Shown in pieces: positions 52,025 through 61,851 of a DNA stretch of 64,000 nt. Below the pieces are notes generated by a model that was not told where the DNA came from, did not search any database, and saw only the letters and a program-made list of their open reading frames with translations. Source of the DNA: Qipengyuania algicida (lineage in GTDB: Bacteria > Pseudomonadota > Alphaproteobacteria > Sphingomonadales > Sphingomonadaceae). The stretch covers positions 186,001 through 250,000 of the forward strand of contig NZ_WTYA01000005.1 of NCBI RefSeq assembly GCF_009828025.1, in the 5' to 3' direction. The position numbers and the translations under genes were made by a program. Position 1 is the first letter of the stretch; each line of letters begins with the position of its first letter.

Positions 52025-54112
52025 ATGGGAAAATTGCGATTGGCAGCGTTTACGGCGCTGGCCTTGGGCTGCGCGCCGATTGCAGCGCACGTCAGGGCAC
52101 AAGAAGCGCCGACGCGGGCCTTTACCGGTAACGATCTGTTCAAGCTGGAAGGCGCTGCCGACCCGCAGATCAGCCCCGATGGTAGCCAGATCGTCTATGT
52201 TCGCGTGTCGGGCGACATCATGCACGATCGCTATAGTCCCTCGCTGTGGCTGGTGGACACGAAAAGCGGGATGCAACGGCCGCTGGTGACCAATGGCAGC
52301 GCCGCCTTTTCGCCGCGTTGGTCGCCCGATGGCACCCGCATCGCCTATGTTTCGACAGCGGGCGGCGATGGCGCGCAGCTGCATATCTTATGGCTGAAAA
52401 GCGGCGCGAGTGTGCGGGTGACCGACCTGCCCGACAGCCCGGGTTCGATCGCATGGTCGCCAGATGGAACACGGATCGCCTATACCATGCGCGTACCAGG
52501 CGATGCGCCGAAGCTGGGCAAGGCACCCGACAAGCCGGAAGGGGCGAAATGGGCCAAGCCGCTCAAGATCATCGACAAGGTCACTTATCGCTTCGATGAT
52601 GCTGGATATCTCAAGCCCGGCTTCGACCAGGTGTTCGTGGTCAGCGCAGAGGGCGGCGCTTCGCGTCGTGTCACTTCGGGCAATTGGGACGCGGGCGGAT
52701 CGCTGTCGTGGATGCCCGACGGCCGCGCAATCCTGTTCACCGGCAACCGGGTCGAGGATTGGGAGCGGGCAGGGCGCGAATCGGAAATCTACCGCGTCGA
52801 TCTTGCCAGTGGGGCGATCACGACGCTCACCCATCGCGTCGGGCCGGACTACGCGCCCAGCATCTCGCCCGATGGCAAGCGCATCGCCTATCTCGGCTTC
52901 GACGACAGCCCGCGTGCCTATGAGGATACGCAGCTTTATGTGATGAACGCCGACGGGTCCGATCCGCACTCGCTCACCACCAGCCTCGATCGCTCGGTCA
53001 ACGCATTCGACTGGTCGGGCAGCGATACGATCTATGCGTCCTATGCCGATGCCGGGATCATCAAGGTGGCGCGGATCGGGATGGACGGTCGGCGCAGCGT
53101 GGCGGTGCAGGATCTGGTGCCGGGTTCGATCTCTGACCGCCCCTATGCCGCCGGGGATTTCAGCGTCAGCCGTGACGGAACGCTGGCTTATGGTGCAGGC
53201 TCGTTCGAGCGCCCGGCGGACTTGTTTGTGAAGAGCGGCGGCAAGGCTCGCCAACTTACTCATCTCAATGTCACGTGGATGCAGGGCAAGGACATTGCCC
53301 CGATGCGCAAGCTTGCTGTGACCGCACCCGATGGCAAGCCAATCGACGCATGGCTGATCGAGCCGCCACATCGCAAACCGGGTGAGCGGGTGCCTTTGAT
53401 CCTCGAAATCCACGGTGGTCCGAATGCCGAATACGGGCCGGGATTTTCGACCGACGACCAGCTCTATGCGGCTGCGGGCTATGCGGTGCTCTATACCAAC
53501 CCGCGAGGATCTACGTCCTACGGGGCTGGCTTCGCCAACCTCATCGACAAGGACTATCCCGGCCCCGACTATGACGATCTCATGGCCGCGGTCGATGCCG
53601 CGATTGCCGATGGCGTGGCGGACCCCAAAAATCTTTTCGTCACCGGAGGATCGGGCGGTGGGGTGCTGACAAGCTGGATCGTCGGCAAGACCGACCGCTT
53701 CGCTGCCGCGGCTACGCAGAAGCCGGTTATCAACTGGACTAGCGAGGCGTTGACCGCTGACCTTGCGACCTTTGCGCCGCGTTACTGGTTCGGCGCGATG
53801 CCATGGGAACAGCCCATGGAATACTGGAAGCGCAGCCCGCTGTCGCTGGTCGGCAATGTGAAGACGCCGACAATGGTCGTGGTCGGCGAGAACGACTACC
53901 GCACACCCGCTTCGGAAAGCGAGCAATATTACGCGGCACTGCAATTGCGCGGCGTGCCGACGACGCTGGTGATCGTACCCGATGCGAGCCACCACGGCAT
54001 CGCCGGCCGCCCGAGCCAGAGCGCGGCAAAGGCGGCGGCGATCATCGCCTGGTTCGACAAATACAAGAATGGCGGAAGGGTCGATCAGGCTGCCGCAAAG
54101 GCGGGCGACTGA
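52025..54112 (+). CDS. Exported S9 family prolyl oligopeptidase-like peptidase
   Basis: A 695-residue serine peptidase with signal peptide (cleavage near AAHVRAQ), an N-terminal TolB-like beta-propeller (repeats such as QISPDGSQIVYV, RWSPDGTRIAYV) and a C-terminal alpha/beta-hydrolase. The nucleophile is S543 in GGSGGG; the oxyanion segment HGGPNAEYGPGF and the C-terminal DASHHG histidine are present. Probably a periplasmic dipeptidyl or acylaminoacyl peptidase. Confidence 0.93.
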   Translation: MGKLRLAAFTALALGCAPIAAHVRAQEAPTRAFTGNDLFKLEGAADPQISPDGSQIVYVRVSGDIMHDRYSPSLWLVDTKSGMQRPLVTNGSAAFSPRWSPDGTRIAYVSTAGGDGAQLHILWLKSGASVRVTDLPDSPGSIAWSPDGTRIAYTMRVPGDAPKLGKAPDKPEGAKWAKPLKIIDKVTYRFDDAGYLKPGFDQVFVVSAEGGASRRVTSGNWDAGGSLSWMPDGRAILFTGNRVEDWERAGRESEIYRVDLASGAITTLTHRVGPDYAPSISPDGKRIAYLGFDDSPRAYEDTQLYVMNADGSDPHSLTTSLDRSVNAFDWSGSDTIYASYADAGIIKVARIGMDGRRSVAVQDLVPGSISDRPYAAGDFSVSRDGTLAYGAGSFERPADLFVKSGGKARQLTHLNVTWMQGKDIAPMRKLAVTAPDGKPIDAWLIEPPHRKPGERVPLILEIHGGPNAEYGPGFSTDDQLYAAAGYAVLYTNPRGSTSYGAGFANLIDKDYPGPDYDDLMAAVDAAIADGVADPKNLFVTGGSGGGVLTSWIVGKTDRFAAAATQKPVINWTSEALTADLATFAPRYWFGAMPWEQPMEYWKRSPLSLVGNVKTPTMVVVGENDYRTPASESEQYYAALQLRGVPTTLVIVPDASHHGIAGRPSQSAAKAAAIIAWFDKYKNGGRVDQAAAKAGD

Positions 54113-54147
54113 CGCTTTTCGTGACCACTTGGGGCGGCTAGGCAGCG

Positions 54148-54762
54148 ATGATGCAGCTTGCCGCCCCCGCTATCTTCGTCGCTGCCCGCGCGCATGGCGA
54201 AACCGCCGTGATTGCGCGCCTGCTGACCGAGGAGGCGGGGCTGGTCGCCGCCTATGTCGCGGGCGGGCGCGGGCGTATTCTTCGACCAGTTGTGATTCCT
54301 GGCAATGTCGTTGCCGCCGATATTCGCGCCAAGTCCGATAGCCAGCTGCCTTTCGCCCGGCTTGAACTGGTCGAGAGCCGTGGGCCGTGGATGACCGAGC
54401 CGCTTCCGGCCAGCGCGATCGCATGGGTGTGCGCGCTTACCGCTGCGACCCTTCCAGAACGCCATCCCTATCCCGCACTCTATCAGGCGCTTGGCGCGCT
54501 GCTCGATGCGATCTGCCATGCGCCGTCGGCACGCGGCTGGACCGGGGCGCTGGTTGCCTATGAAGTGCTGCTGCTGCGCGAACTGGGCTATGGCGGCGGC
54601 GAAGTGCCTCCGCGGATCGACAATGTCGCGGAGGCGCTGGTCTGGCTTGACAGGCTGGAAGCAACGCTTGCCACGCGCTTGCTTGCCCATTTGCGCGGCG
54701 ATGTTATGGGCGCGCGCACAATGCTGCGCGAGCGGCTGGGTAAAATGGTGACATCGACATGA
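54148..54762 (+). CDS. recO: DNA repair protein RecO
   Basis: Recombination mediator of the RecFOR pathway, 204 residues. OB-fold N-terminus (ARAHGETAVIARLLTEEAGLVAAYV) followed by the helical C-terminal domain. It is on the short side and lacks a zinc-finger cysteine cluster. Overlaps leuB by 4 bases (ATGA). Confidence 0.92.
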   Translation: MMQLAAPAIFVAARAHGETAVIARLLTEEAGLVAAYVAGGRGRILRPVVIPGNVVAADIRAKSDSQLPFARLELVESRGPWMTEPLPASAIAWVCALTAATLPERHPYPALYQALGALLDAICHAPSARGWTGALVAYEVLLLRELGYGGGEVPPRIDNVAEALVWLDRLEATLATRLLAHLRGDVMGARTMLRERLGKMVTST

Positions 54763-55829
54763 AAATTGCAGTGCTTGCGGGCGACGGTATCGGACCTGAG
54801 GTCACATCCGCGGCGCTGTGCGTGCTCGATGCGTTGAATTTGCCCGATATCGAACTTGCACAAGGCGATGTCGGCGGATTGGCCTATCATCGCCACGGCC
54901 ATCCGCTGCCGCCCGAAACGCTGGAACTTGCACGCTCGTCCGATGCCATCCTGTTCGGCGCTGTGGGCGATCCCACATGCGACAATCTGGCGCGCGACTT
55001 GCGACCCGAACAGGCCATCCTCGGCCTGCGGTCAGCGCTCGGTCTGTTCGCCAATCTGCGTCCGGCGGCAGGTTGGCCGGGACTGGAGAGCCTATCTCCC
55101 TTGCGTCCCGAAATCGCGTCCGGGATCGACCTGCTGGTGGTGCGCGAGCTGACCGGTGACGTCTACTTTGGCGACAAGGGTGAACGCATCGGCGAAAACT
55201 GCGAGCGCGTTGGCTGGGACGCGATGGCCTATGGCGAAGGCGAGGTTCGTCGTATCGCCCATGTCGCATTCCGCGCGGCGGGTTCGCGGCGCGGCAAGGT
55301 GACCAGCGTCGACAAGGCGAATGTCCTCGAAACCAGCCGTATCTGGCGCGAAACGGTGATCGAGGTCGCGCGCGAATATCCCGAGATCGCGCTCGACCAT
55401 ATCTATGTCGACAACGCCGCAATGCAGATGGTGCGTGAGCCGAGCCAGTTCGATGTGGTGCTGACCGGCAATCTGTTCGGCGATATCCTGTCCGATCAGG
55501 CAAGCGCCTGCGTCGGTTCGATTGGCCTGCTCGCCAGTGCCTCGCTGGGCGAGCGACAGACCGATTACGGAACTTTCGGCTTGTACGAGCCGATCCATGG
55601 AAGCGCACCCGATATTGCCGGGCAGGGTAGAGCAAACCCCTGCGCCGCCATCCTGAGCCTTGCCATGCTGCTGCGCCATTCGCTCGGAATGGAAGCGGAG
55701 GCCGGGCGGATCGAACAAGCCGTAGGCCAGGCGCTTGCAAAAGGAGTGCGCGGCATGGATCTTGGCGGAAATGCCGATACCGAAACGATGACGAAGGCGG
55801 TTCTTAGCGAATTGCTAACCATATCTTGA
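54759..55829 (+). CDS. leuB: 3-isopropylmalate dehydrogenase
   Basis: Leucine synthesis enzyme, 356 residues: [35 protein letters not shown], and the signature [12 protein letters not shown]...[12 protein letters not shown]. Coupled to recO by overlap. No leuCD nearby. Confidence 0.96.
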   Translation: MKIAVLAGDGIGPEVTSAALCVLDALNLPDIELAQGDVGGLAYHRHGHPLPPETLELARSSDAILFGAVGDPTCDNLARDLRPEQAILGLRSALGLFANLRPAAGWPGLESLSPLRPEIASGIDLLVVRELTGDVYFGDKGERIGENCERVGWDAMAYGEGEVRRIAHVAFRAAGSRRGKVTSVDKANVLETSRIWRETVIEVAREYPEIALDHIYVDNAAMQMVREPSQFDVVLTGNLFGDILSDQASACVGSIGLLASASLGERQTDYGTFGLYEPIHGSAPDIAGQGRANPCAAILSLAMLLRHSLGMEAEAGRIEQAVGQALAKGVRGMDLGGNADTETMTKAVLSELLTIS

Positions 55830-55857
55830 CCAATTTCGTCTATCGACCGACGCGACC

Positions 55858-56997
55858 ATGGATATGAGCCAGACCACTTCAGCCATAGAAGCTATCACTC
55901 ACCGCAAGCCGCTGGAGCTTGCGATCATCCTTCCGACACTCAACGAGCGCGACAATATCGCGCCGCTGCTTGACCGGATTGAGACCGCACTCGGCCCCGA
56001 TGGGTGGGAGGTGCTCGTGGTGGACGACAACTCTAAGGACGGCACGGCCGACGAGGTCCGCCGCCTGTCCCTGTCCGATCCCCGGGTCCGGGCGATCCAG
56101 CGGATCGGTCGGCGCGGGCTTGCCAGTGCTGCGATCGAAGGGTTCTGCGCGACCGCCGCTCCCTTCTGCGCCGTGATGGACGCCGATCACCAGCATGACC
56201 CCAATCTGCTCGTGCCCATGCTCGCATGCGTGCGCTCGGGCGACGCGGAAGTCGCCGTTGCCAGCCGCTTTGCCGAAGGGGCGAGCATGGCGGAATGGAA
56301 TCGCCCCGATCGTGAGAAATTGTCCAGCGTTGCCAACCGGCTCGCGCGTAAGCTGACCGGCGTCGAACTGAGCGACCCGATGAGCGGATATTTCCTGCTG
56401 CGAACGCAGACGGCCCGCGCGCTGGTGCCCAATCTCTCTGCGATCGGCTTCAAGATCCTGCTCGATCTGCTCGCAACCTCCGATACGCCGCTCAAGGTCA
56501 AGGATTTCCCGATGAACTTTTCCGCTCGCCGGTCCGGCGAATCCAAGCTCGACCGGGCGATTGCCTTCGATTTCCTCGCCGGGCTTTACGACAAGAGCTT
56601 TGGCCGCCTGATCCCCACGCGGTTCGCTTTGTTTGCCACGGTCGGCGTCCTCGGCGTGTTTGTCCATATGGCGGTGCTGTTCGTCGTGATGAGGATCTTC
56701 GGCGTGGCATTCGCCTGGGGGCAGGCGACCGCCGCCTTCGCTGCGATGAGCTTTAATTTCTGGCTCAACAACTGGCTCACCTATCGCGACAAGCGGCTTG
56801 CCAAAGCGGGCGAACTGCTGCGCGGCTGGATCAGCTTCATTATCGCATGTTCGATCGGCGCCTTCGCCAATGTCGCGGTGGCGACGACTTTGCATGATAT
56901 GGGGATGCACACGATCCCCGCGGCGCTTGTCGGCATCGCCATCGGTTCGGTCTGGAATTACGCGCTCTCCAGCCGCTTCGTCTGGGGTCGCTTTTGA
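55858..56997 (+). CDS. GT2 glycosyltransferase fused to a GtrA domain (polyprenyl-phosphate sugar synthase type)
   Basis: Inner-membrane protein of 379 residues. The GT2 domain (about 15-240) has IILPTLNERDNI, VVDDNSKDGTAD and MDADHQHDP, typical of dolichol-phosphate mannosyltransferase-like enzymes loading a sugar on a lipid carrier. The C-terminal third is a four-helix GtrA domain (LIPTRFALFATVGVLGVFVHMAV). Converges with a GT39-type transferase that could use the product. Confidence 0.92.
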   Translation: MDMSQTTSAIEAITHRKPLELAIILPTLNERDNIAPLLDRIETALGPDGWEVLVVDDNSKDGTADEVRRLSLSDPRVRAIQRIGRRGLASAAIEGFCATAAPFCAVMDADHQHDPNLLVPMLACVRSGDAEVAVASRFAEGASMAEWNRPDREKLSSVANRLARKLTGVELSDPMSGYFLLRTQTARALVPNLSAIGFKILLDLLATSDTPLKVKDFPMNFSARRSGESKLDRAIAFDFLAGLYDKSFGRLIPTRFALFATVGVLGVFVHMAVLFVVMRIFGVAFAWGQATAAFAAMSFNFWLNNWLTYRDKRLAKAGELLRGWISFIIACSIGAFANVAVATTLHDMGMHTIPAALVGIAIGSVWNYALSSRFVWGRF

Positions 56998-57011
56998 TTT
57001 TCAGACGAAAC

Positions 57012-57049
57012 CTAGAGCGGCGTGCCAGATATCCCGCACGCCGCTCTAG
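57012..57049. terminator. Perfect 14-bp inverted repeat between convergent glycosyltransferases
   Basis: CTAGAGCGGCGTGC and GCACGCCGCTCTAG are perfect 14-base arms with a 10-base loop, in the 48-base convergent gap. The stop codon of the minus-strand gene lies within the right arm. Likely a bidirectional terminator; no T-run. Confidence 0.6.
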
Positions 57050-58332
57050 CGCCAGACGTTGATCCACATCCAATGCACATAGGCAAGTTTGCCTGAGAGT
57101 CTTGCGGCGCTCAGGATCGGATAGAAATACACGAACACAACTACGCTCAGAACCAGCGGCGTCCATGCCATGATCCAGTGGCCGCGTTGCCTGAGCGCAT
57201 TGAGCGCCAGCGCCAGCGCGGCGAACAGCGCCATGCTGGGCAGGAAGTAGTGGTAGTAAAACTGCACCGGCTTATCGGCGACGATCCACATGCCGAGGCT
57301 CAACGCGTAAATCAGGAACACCCCGGCAGCCGCCGCATTGCGCTTCATGAACCCTGCCCAGGCGGCCCAGATTAACGCTGGGAGGCCCAACAGCATGGTC
57401 AGCGGATTGCCGATCAGCACCACGCCGCGCTGCGCCCCGTCGACATGCTCGTAGAGGTACCAGATCGAACGGATATCGAAGACCCATTGCCACCAGCGGC
57501 TCATATAGGGGTGTTTTTTGATGACGCTTTCCTGCAATTTCAAAGCGTCGAGGTGGAATGTGAAGAAATTTGTCGAGCCGCTCGGCGTACCGATTGCGCC
57601 ATGGGCGAAGAACCATCCCGGCAGGTAGGTCAGCGTGTAAACTGCCAAGGGCACTACGCCGAGCCAGAAGCCTGCTTCGACCAGACTGATACCCGGCACG
57701 GGCAAGCCACGATGAGACAGCAGCAACCGCCTGCGCCCAGCATTTGCGCGTATCACCAGAAATGCGGCGCCCGCCAGCGCGGCGATGGGCACGGAATTCC
57801 ATTTCGCCCCTATCGAAAGCCCAAGGAAAATGCCGGCCAGCGCGAGTCTCCAGCGGCCGGTTTCTGGCTCGCGAAGTGCGCCTGCCAGCTGCCAATAGGC
57901 GAGCGCGGCAAAGGTCACCATGAACATGTCGAGCATGGCGATGCGCGAGTGGATGAACAGCATGAAGCCGGTGATCAGCAGGATGCCGTAGGCGATGGTG
58001 GCGAAGCGACTCAGCGTGGCGAACCAGAGCGCCCGCATCGCTCCAAACAGCGCGAGCATTCCACCGATCGACGACATGATCCGCCAGCCGAATGGATTGT
58101 CGCCGAACAGCGTCATCCCGAGCGCGATAATTTCTTTACCGACCAGCGGATGTTCGCGATTGATGAAAGTGTCGAGCGCCAGATACTCCCGCGCTGCGGG
58201 CAGGTAGTGCACCTCGTCGAAATAGGGCTTGGTCGGGATGGTCAGCCGGATCAGCGTGAGCGCCCAGAAACCGAGCGCGATCGCTATGCACCAGCCGAGG
58301 GGATCGCGTGGATTTGCGGGGGCTCGGCTCAT
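57046..58332 (-). CDS. GT39/PMT-type phospholipid carrier-dependent glycosyltransferase
   Basis: Polytopic membrane protein of 428 residues with about 10-11 hydrophobic helices. The first periplasmic loop holds the acidic FDEVHYLPAAREYL, the N-domain HP-type INREHPLVGKEIIALG and IHSRIAMLDMFMV, all typical of protein O-mannosyltransferase (PMT) relatives that take sugar from a polyprenyl-phosphate carrier. Acceptor (protein or glycolipid) unknown. Convergent with the GT2-GtrA gene. Confidence 0.9.
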   Translation of the reverse strand: MSRAPANPRDPLGWCIAIALGFWALTLIRLTIPTKPYFDEVHYLPAAREYLALDTFINREHPLVGKEIIALGMTLFGDNPFGWRIMSSIGGMLALFGAMRALWFATLSRFATIAYGILLITGFMLFIHSRIAMLDMFMVTFAALAYWQLAGALREPETGRWRLALAGIFLGLSIGAKWNSVPIAALAGAAFLVIRANAGRRRLLLSHRGLPVPGISLVEAGFWLGVVPLAVYTLTYLPGWFFAHGAIGTPSGSTNFFTFHLDALKLQESVIKKHPYMSRWWQWVFDIRSIWYLYEHVDGAQRGVVLIGNPLTMLLGLPALIWAAWAGFMKRNAAAAGVFLIYALSLGMWIVADKPVQFYYHYFLPSMALFAALALALNALRQRGHWIMAWTPLVLSVVVFVYFYPILSAARLSGKLAYVHWMWINVWR

Positions 58333-58467
58333 GGCCGGTTCGCCTAGTCCTGCCTATCGGGCTTTGCAATCGCGGATTGGCGGTGCGCAGGATATCGTGA
58401 AAATTGGGGTCGGGCACTGTGCAGTTGAAGCCTTGCCGCGCAGTTTGCCAATGCTAGAGCTGGACTC

Positions 58468-59673
58468 ATGAAAAGGACTACCGGAACCGATCGTACCGTC
58501 ACCCGCAACTGGCGATCCGCAACTCGAGCGGTGCGCGGCGGCACCTGGCGGTCGGAATTGGGCGAGACAAGTGAGGCGCTGTTCCTGACCTCGGGCTATA
58601 GCTACGAAGATGCCGAAACTCCCGCGGCAAGGTTTGCGGGCGAGGAACAGGGGATGACCTATTCCCGCCTTCAGAATCCCACTGTCGCCATGCTGGAAGA
58701 ACGCATCGCGCTGCTCGATGGCGCGGGCGCATGCCGGGCGCAGGCGAGCGGTATGGCGGCAATGACCGCCGCGCTGCTATGCCAGCTGTCCGCAGGCGAT
58801 CACGTGGTCGCGGCCCGTGCAGCCTTTGGCTCGTGTCGCTGGCTGGTCGATAATCTCCTGCCGCGTTTTGGCATAACGGGCACGACCATCGACAGCGCCG
58901 ACAACGACGCGTGGGAGCGCGCGATTCGTCCGGAAACCAAGGTGTTCTTCTTCGAAACTCCCGCCAACCCGACGCTCGATGTTGTTGATCTCGAATATGT
59001 TTGCGGTCTTGCCCGTGCGCATGGCATCACCGCCGTTGTCGACAACGCTTTTGCGACCCCGGCCTTGCAGCGCCCGCTCGAATTCGGAGCGGATGTGGTT
59101 GCCTATAGCGCCACGAAGCTGATGGATGGGCAGGGCAGGGTTCTCGCCGGAGCAGTTTGCGGAAGCGAGGAATTCATCAACGACGTGCTGCTGCCGTTCC
59201 AGCGCAACACCGGCCCGAATATCGCGCCGTTCAACGCATGGGTGGTGCTCAAGGGGCTGGAGACGCTGTCTCTGCGTGCGCATCGGCAGAGTGAGAATTC
59301 TCTTGCCATTGGCCAATTCCTCGAAGGGCGGGTGCCGCGCATTCTCCACCCCGGTCTCGCCAGTCATCCACGCCACGCGCTGGCAATGCGCCAGATGGAA
59401 GCCTGCGGACCGATCTTTGCCTTCGACATGGGCAGCCGAGAACAGGCATTTGCGCTGCTCAATGCGCTGGAGCTGATAGACATCTCGAACAACATCGGCG
59501 ACGCGCGCAGCCTGATGTGCCACCCGGCGAGCACCACACACGCTGCGATGAGCGAGGAAGCGCGGGCGGAAATGAGCGTGACCGAAGGCCTTCTGCGTAT
59601 CAACGTCGGGCTCGAGGATGCACAGGATCTGATGGAGGATCTCGATCGCGCACTTGGTCGGCTGAACATGTAA
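58468..59673 (+). CDS. metZ: O-succinylhomoserine sulfhydrylase
   Basis: PLP enzyme forming homocysteine from O-succinylhomoserine and sulfide, 401 residues. MTYSRLQNPTVAMLEERIALLDGA, FFETPANPTLDVVD and the PLP lysine K217 in AYSATKLMDG match MetZ. ATG 58468. I see no recognisable SAM riboswitch in the 135 bases upstream. A 6-pair hairpin (59672-59689) overlaps the stop. Confidence 0.94.
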   Translation: MKRTTGTDRTVTRNWRSATRAVRGGTWRSELGETSEALFLTSGYSYEDAETPAARFAGEEQGMTYSRLQNPTVAMLEERIALLDGAGACRAQASGMAAMTAALLCQLSAGDHVVAARAAFGSCRWLVDNLLPRFGITGTTIDSADNDAWERAIRPETKVFFFETPANPTLDVVDLEYVCGLARAHGITAVVDNAFATPALQRPLEFGADVVAYSATKLMDGQGRVLAGAVCGSEEFINDVLLPFQRNTGPNIAPFNAWVVLKGLETLSLRAHRQSENSLAIGQFLEGRVPRILHPGLASHPRHALAMRQMEACGPIFAFDMGSREQAFALLNALELIDISNNIGDARSLMCHPASTTHAAMSEEARAEMSVTEGLLRINVGLEDAQDLMEDLDRALGRLNM

Positions 59674-59738
59674 TGGCGGGGTGGCCATTCGATCCGTAAA
59701 ATCAGCCGCTTGCATGGTAGGGATTTTTTCATAAGATG

Positions 59739-59773
59739 ACCCCAAGCCGATCGGGAGATCGGCACATGGGGGT
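59739..59773 (+). promoter_or_regulatory. Hairpin occluding the ribosome site of the second S9 peptidase
   Basis: GCCGATC/GATCGGC (7 pairs, loop GGGA, 59746-59763) is extended by ACCCC pairing with GGGGT (59739-59743 with 59769-59773). The outer strand contains the G-rich ribosome site 5 bases before the ATG, so folding would hide it. Confidence 0.4.
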
Positions 59774-59778
59774 ATAAA

Positions 59779-61764
59779 ATGGGTCGCTGGAATCGCGCTG
59801 TGGCGCTTGTGGGTATGGTCGCGGGCCTAGGTTGGGTGCCGGCCGGGGTGTCAGCCGCACCTCCTGAAGCCAGCGTGCCGATGGCAACGTCAGCAAAGAC
59901 CAGCGCCACGCCGCCCCGGATTCCTGCTGCCGATTTCGCCGCCCGCAGTGATTTCAATTACGTTCGGATGGCACCCGACGGCGCGCATATCGCCATGCAG
60001 ATGCGCAACGCCAAAGAACCGATGTTGGTGGTGATGGACACTGTGACCTCCAAGCCGGTCGCGGCGACGAAGCTCGGTGACAAGGTTTCGCTTGAATGGC
60101 TCCGTTGGGCCGGGCCGAAGAAGGTGCTGTTTTCGGTATCCCAGATGCAGAAGATCGGCGGTGACGAAACGAAAGTCACGCGGTTGATGATCCTCAATAT
60201 CGAAAACGGCGAGCGTTACTTCGTCGGAACGAAATGGCTCACCGCCAAGGGTGACGATGTGCTGTGGGTCGCGCCAGATGGGAGTTCGATGCTTCAGGCG
60301 CTGCGCCGCAGCTATAACGAATATCCCCGCGTCTATCGGGTTTCGCTCGACGATCCCAAGGACCGTGGCGACAAGGTGCAGAGCGAAATGCCCGGCGTCT
60401 GGGACTGGTATGCCGACGACGCAGGGGTGGTCCGGCTCGGCTTTGGCTATAGCGGCAACAAGGTCACCGTTTATTACCGATCTTCCGCCAATGACAGTCT
60501 CCGTCGGATTGCCAAGGTCGATCCCGATGATGACAGCGATGATAACTGGTGGAACGTGCTCAAGGTCGTTGAAGGGTCCGACCAGGGATACGTCATTCGC
60601 AAAGGTGATAACGGTCGCAAGACGCTCCAGCTGATCGATTACAGCACCGGTGAGAAGATCAAGACTATCTACGCCAATCCCGACTGGGACGTGGACGATG
60701 TCTGGTTCGACAAGCAGGGCAAACCCTATGCGGTGACCTATACCGACGATGTCGACAGGGTCGTCTGGCTCGATCCGAAGCTTGCCGAATTGCAGCAACG
60801 GCTCGACAAGGCACTGGCCGAACCTGAGGTCTGGATCGGGTCTTCCGCCAAGGATTACTCGCGCTCGCTGATCAGTGCTGGTGGCCCGAACGATCCGGGG
60901 GCAATCTACCTGTATGACGCGCAAAGCCGTTCGCTGAAGGCGCTGTTCTTAAGCAATCCCAAGATCAATCCGTCGCAGATGGCGACGCCAAAGCCGATCA
61001 CCTACACCGCGCGCGACGGGACCGTGATTCACGGCTATCTTACGCTGCCGGTCGGCCGGTCGGCCCGGGGGCTGCCGCTGATCCTGTATCCGCATGGTGG
61101 CCCGTACAACGTGCGTGACAAGCTTGAATATGATTCGCAGGTCCAATTCCTCGCCAATCGCGGATATGCAGTGCTGCAACCCAATTATCGCGGTTCGGGC
61201 GGATATGGCGAAGCGTTCGACAAGCTTGGCGATGGGCAGATCGGGCGCAAGATGCAGGATGACCTCGATGATGCGATGGACTGGGCGGTTGGCCAGGGGA
61301 TCGTCGACCCCAAGCGGGTCTGCGTGGTCGGATCGAGCTACGGCGGCTATGCGGCGATATGGGCGGTGATCCGCAATCCCGAACGCTATCGCTGCGCGGC
61401 AAGCTTTGCCGGCGTTACCGACTGGAAGAAACAGCTCAGCTATGATGCGGGATACTTCACCAGCAAGGGCGCGCGCGCCTGGCGCGACCGGGTGAGCGGC
61501 GATGGGTTCGATCTCGACGAGGTGTCTCCGGCGCGACACGCCAATCGGCTGACCCGGCCGCTGTTGTTGGCTCAGGGCGATGCCGACACCAATGTCCCGA
61601 TGAGCCAGTTCAAACGGATGGTAAAGGCCGCCGCCAAGGCCAATGTCCCGGTCGAGCAGATTGTTTTCGAAGATGAGGGGCACGGATTTTCCAAGCCGGA
61701 AAATGAGCAGAAATGGTTCGAAACGCTGGACGCGTTTCTCGCCAAGAATAACCCTGCCAGCTGA
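59779..61764 (+). CDS. Exported S9 family peptidase (acylaminoacyl peptidase-like)
   Basis: A 661-residue serine peptidase: signal peptide ending near SAAPPEA, degenerate beta-propeller, then an alpha/beta-hydrolase with HGGPYNVRD, nucleophile S520 in GSSYGG, Asp in QGDADTNVP and His in EDEGHGF. Periplasmic peptide breakdown is likely. Second S9 enzyme in the window but not closely similar to the first. Start ATG 59779 has a G-rich site within a hairpin. Confidence 0.93.
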   Translation: MGRWNRAVALVGMVAGLGWVPAGVSAAPPEASVPMATSAKTSATPPRIPAADFAARSDFNYVRMAPDGAHIAMQMRNAKEPMLVVMDTVTSKPVAATKLGDKVSLEWLRWAGPKKVLFSVSQMQKIGGDETKVTRLMILNIENGERYFVGTKWLTAKGDDVLWVAPDGSSMLQALRRSYNEYPRVYRVSLDDPKDRGDKVQSEMPGVWDWYADDAGVVRLGFGYSGNKVTVYYRSSANDSLRRIAKVDPDDDSDDNWWNVLKVVEGSDQGYVIRKGDNGRKTLQLIDYSTGEKIKTIYANPDWDVDDVWFDKQGKPYAVTYTDDVDRVVWLDPKLAELQQRLDKALAEPEVWIGSSAKDYSRSLISAGGPNDPGAIYLYDAQSRSLKALFLSNPKINPSQMATPKPITYTARDGTVIHGYLTLPVGRSARGLPLILYPHGGPYNVRDKLEYDSQVQFLANRGYAVLQPNYRGSGGYGEAFDKLGDGQIGRKMQDDLDDAMDWAVGQGIVDPKRVCVVGSSYGGYAAIWAVIRNPERYRCAASFAGVTDWKKQLSYDAGYFTSKGARAWRDRVSGDGFDLDEVSPARHANRLTRPLLLAQGDADTNVPMSQFKRMVKAAAKANVPVEQIVFEDEGHGFSKPENEQKWFETLDAFLAKNNPAS

Positions 61765-61851
61765 CATCGCCCGTCACGGATGGTGATATAGTACGGGAAA
61801 TTCCCAGGACGACACCTTGCATGCGCGCCGTGAAGCGTTACCTTTTGCATT

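Noticed and set aside
52388..53995. 535-codon minus-strand frame antisense to the S9 peptidase
   Set aside because: A typical GC-rich shadow: His/Arg-rich composition and no domain, whereas the plus strand encodes a clear peptidase.
58333..58467. Possible SAM or SAH riboswitch upstream of metZ
   Set aside because: I looked for the SAM-II/SAM-SAH conserved cores and pseudoknot pattern and found no convincing match by eye.
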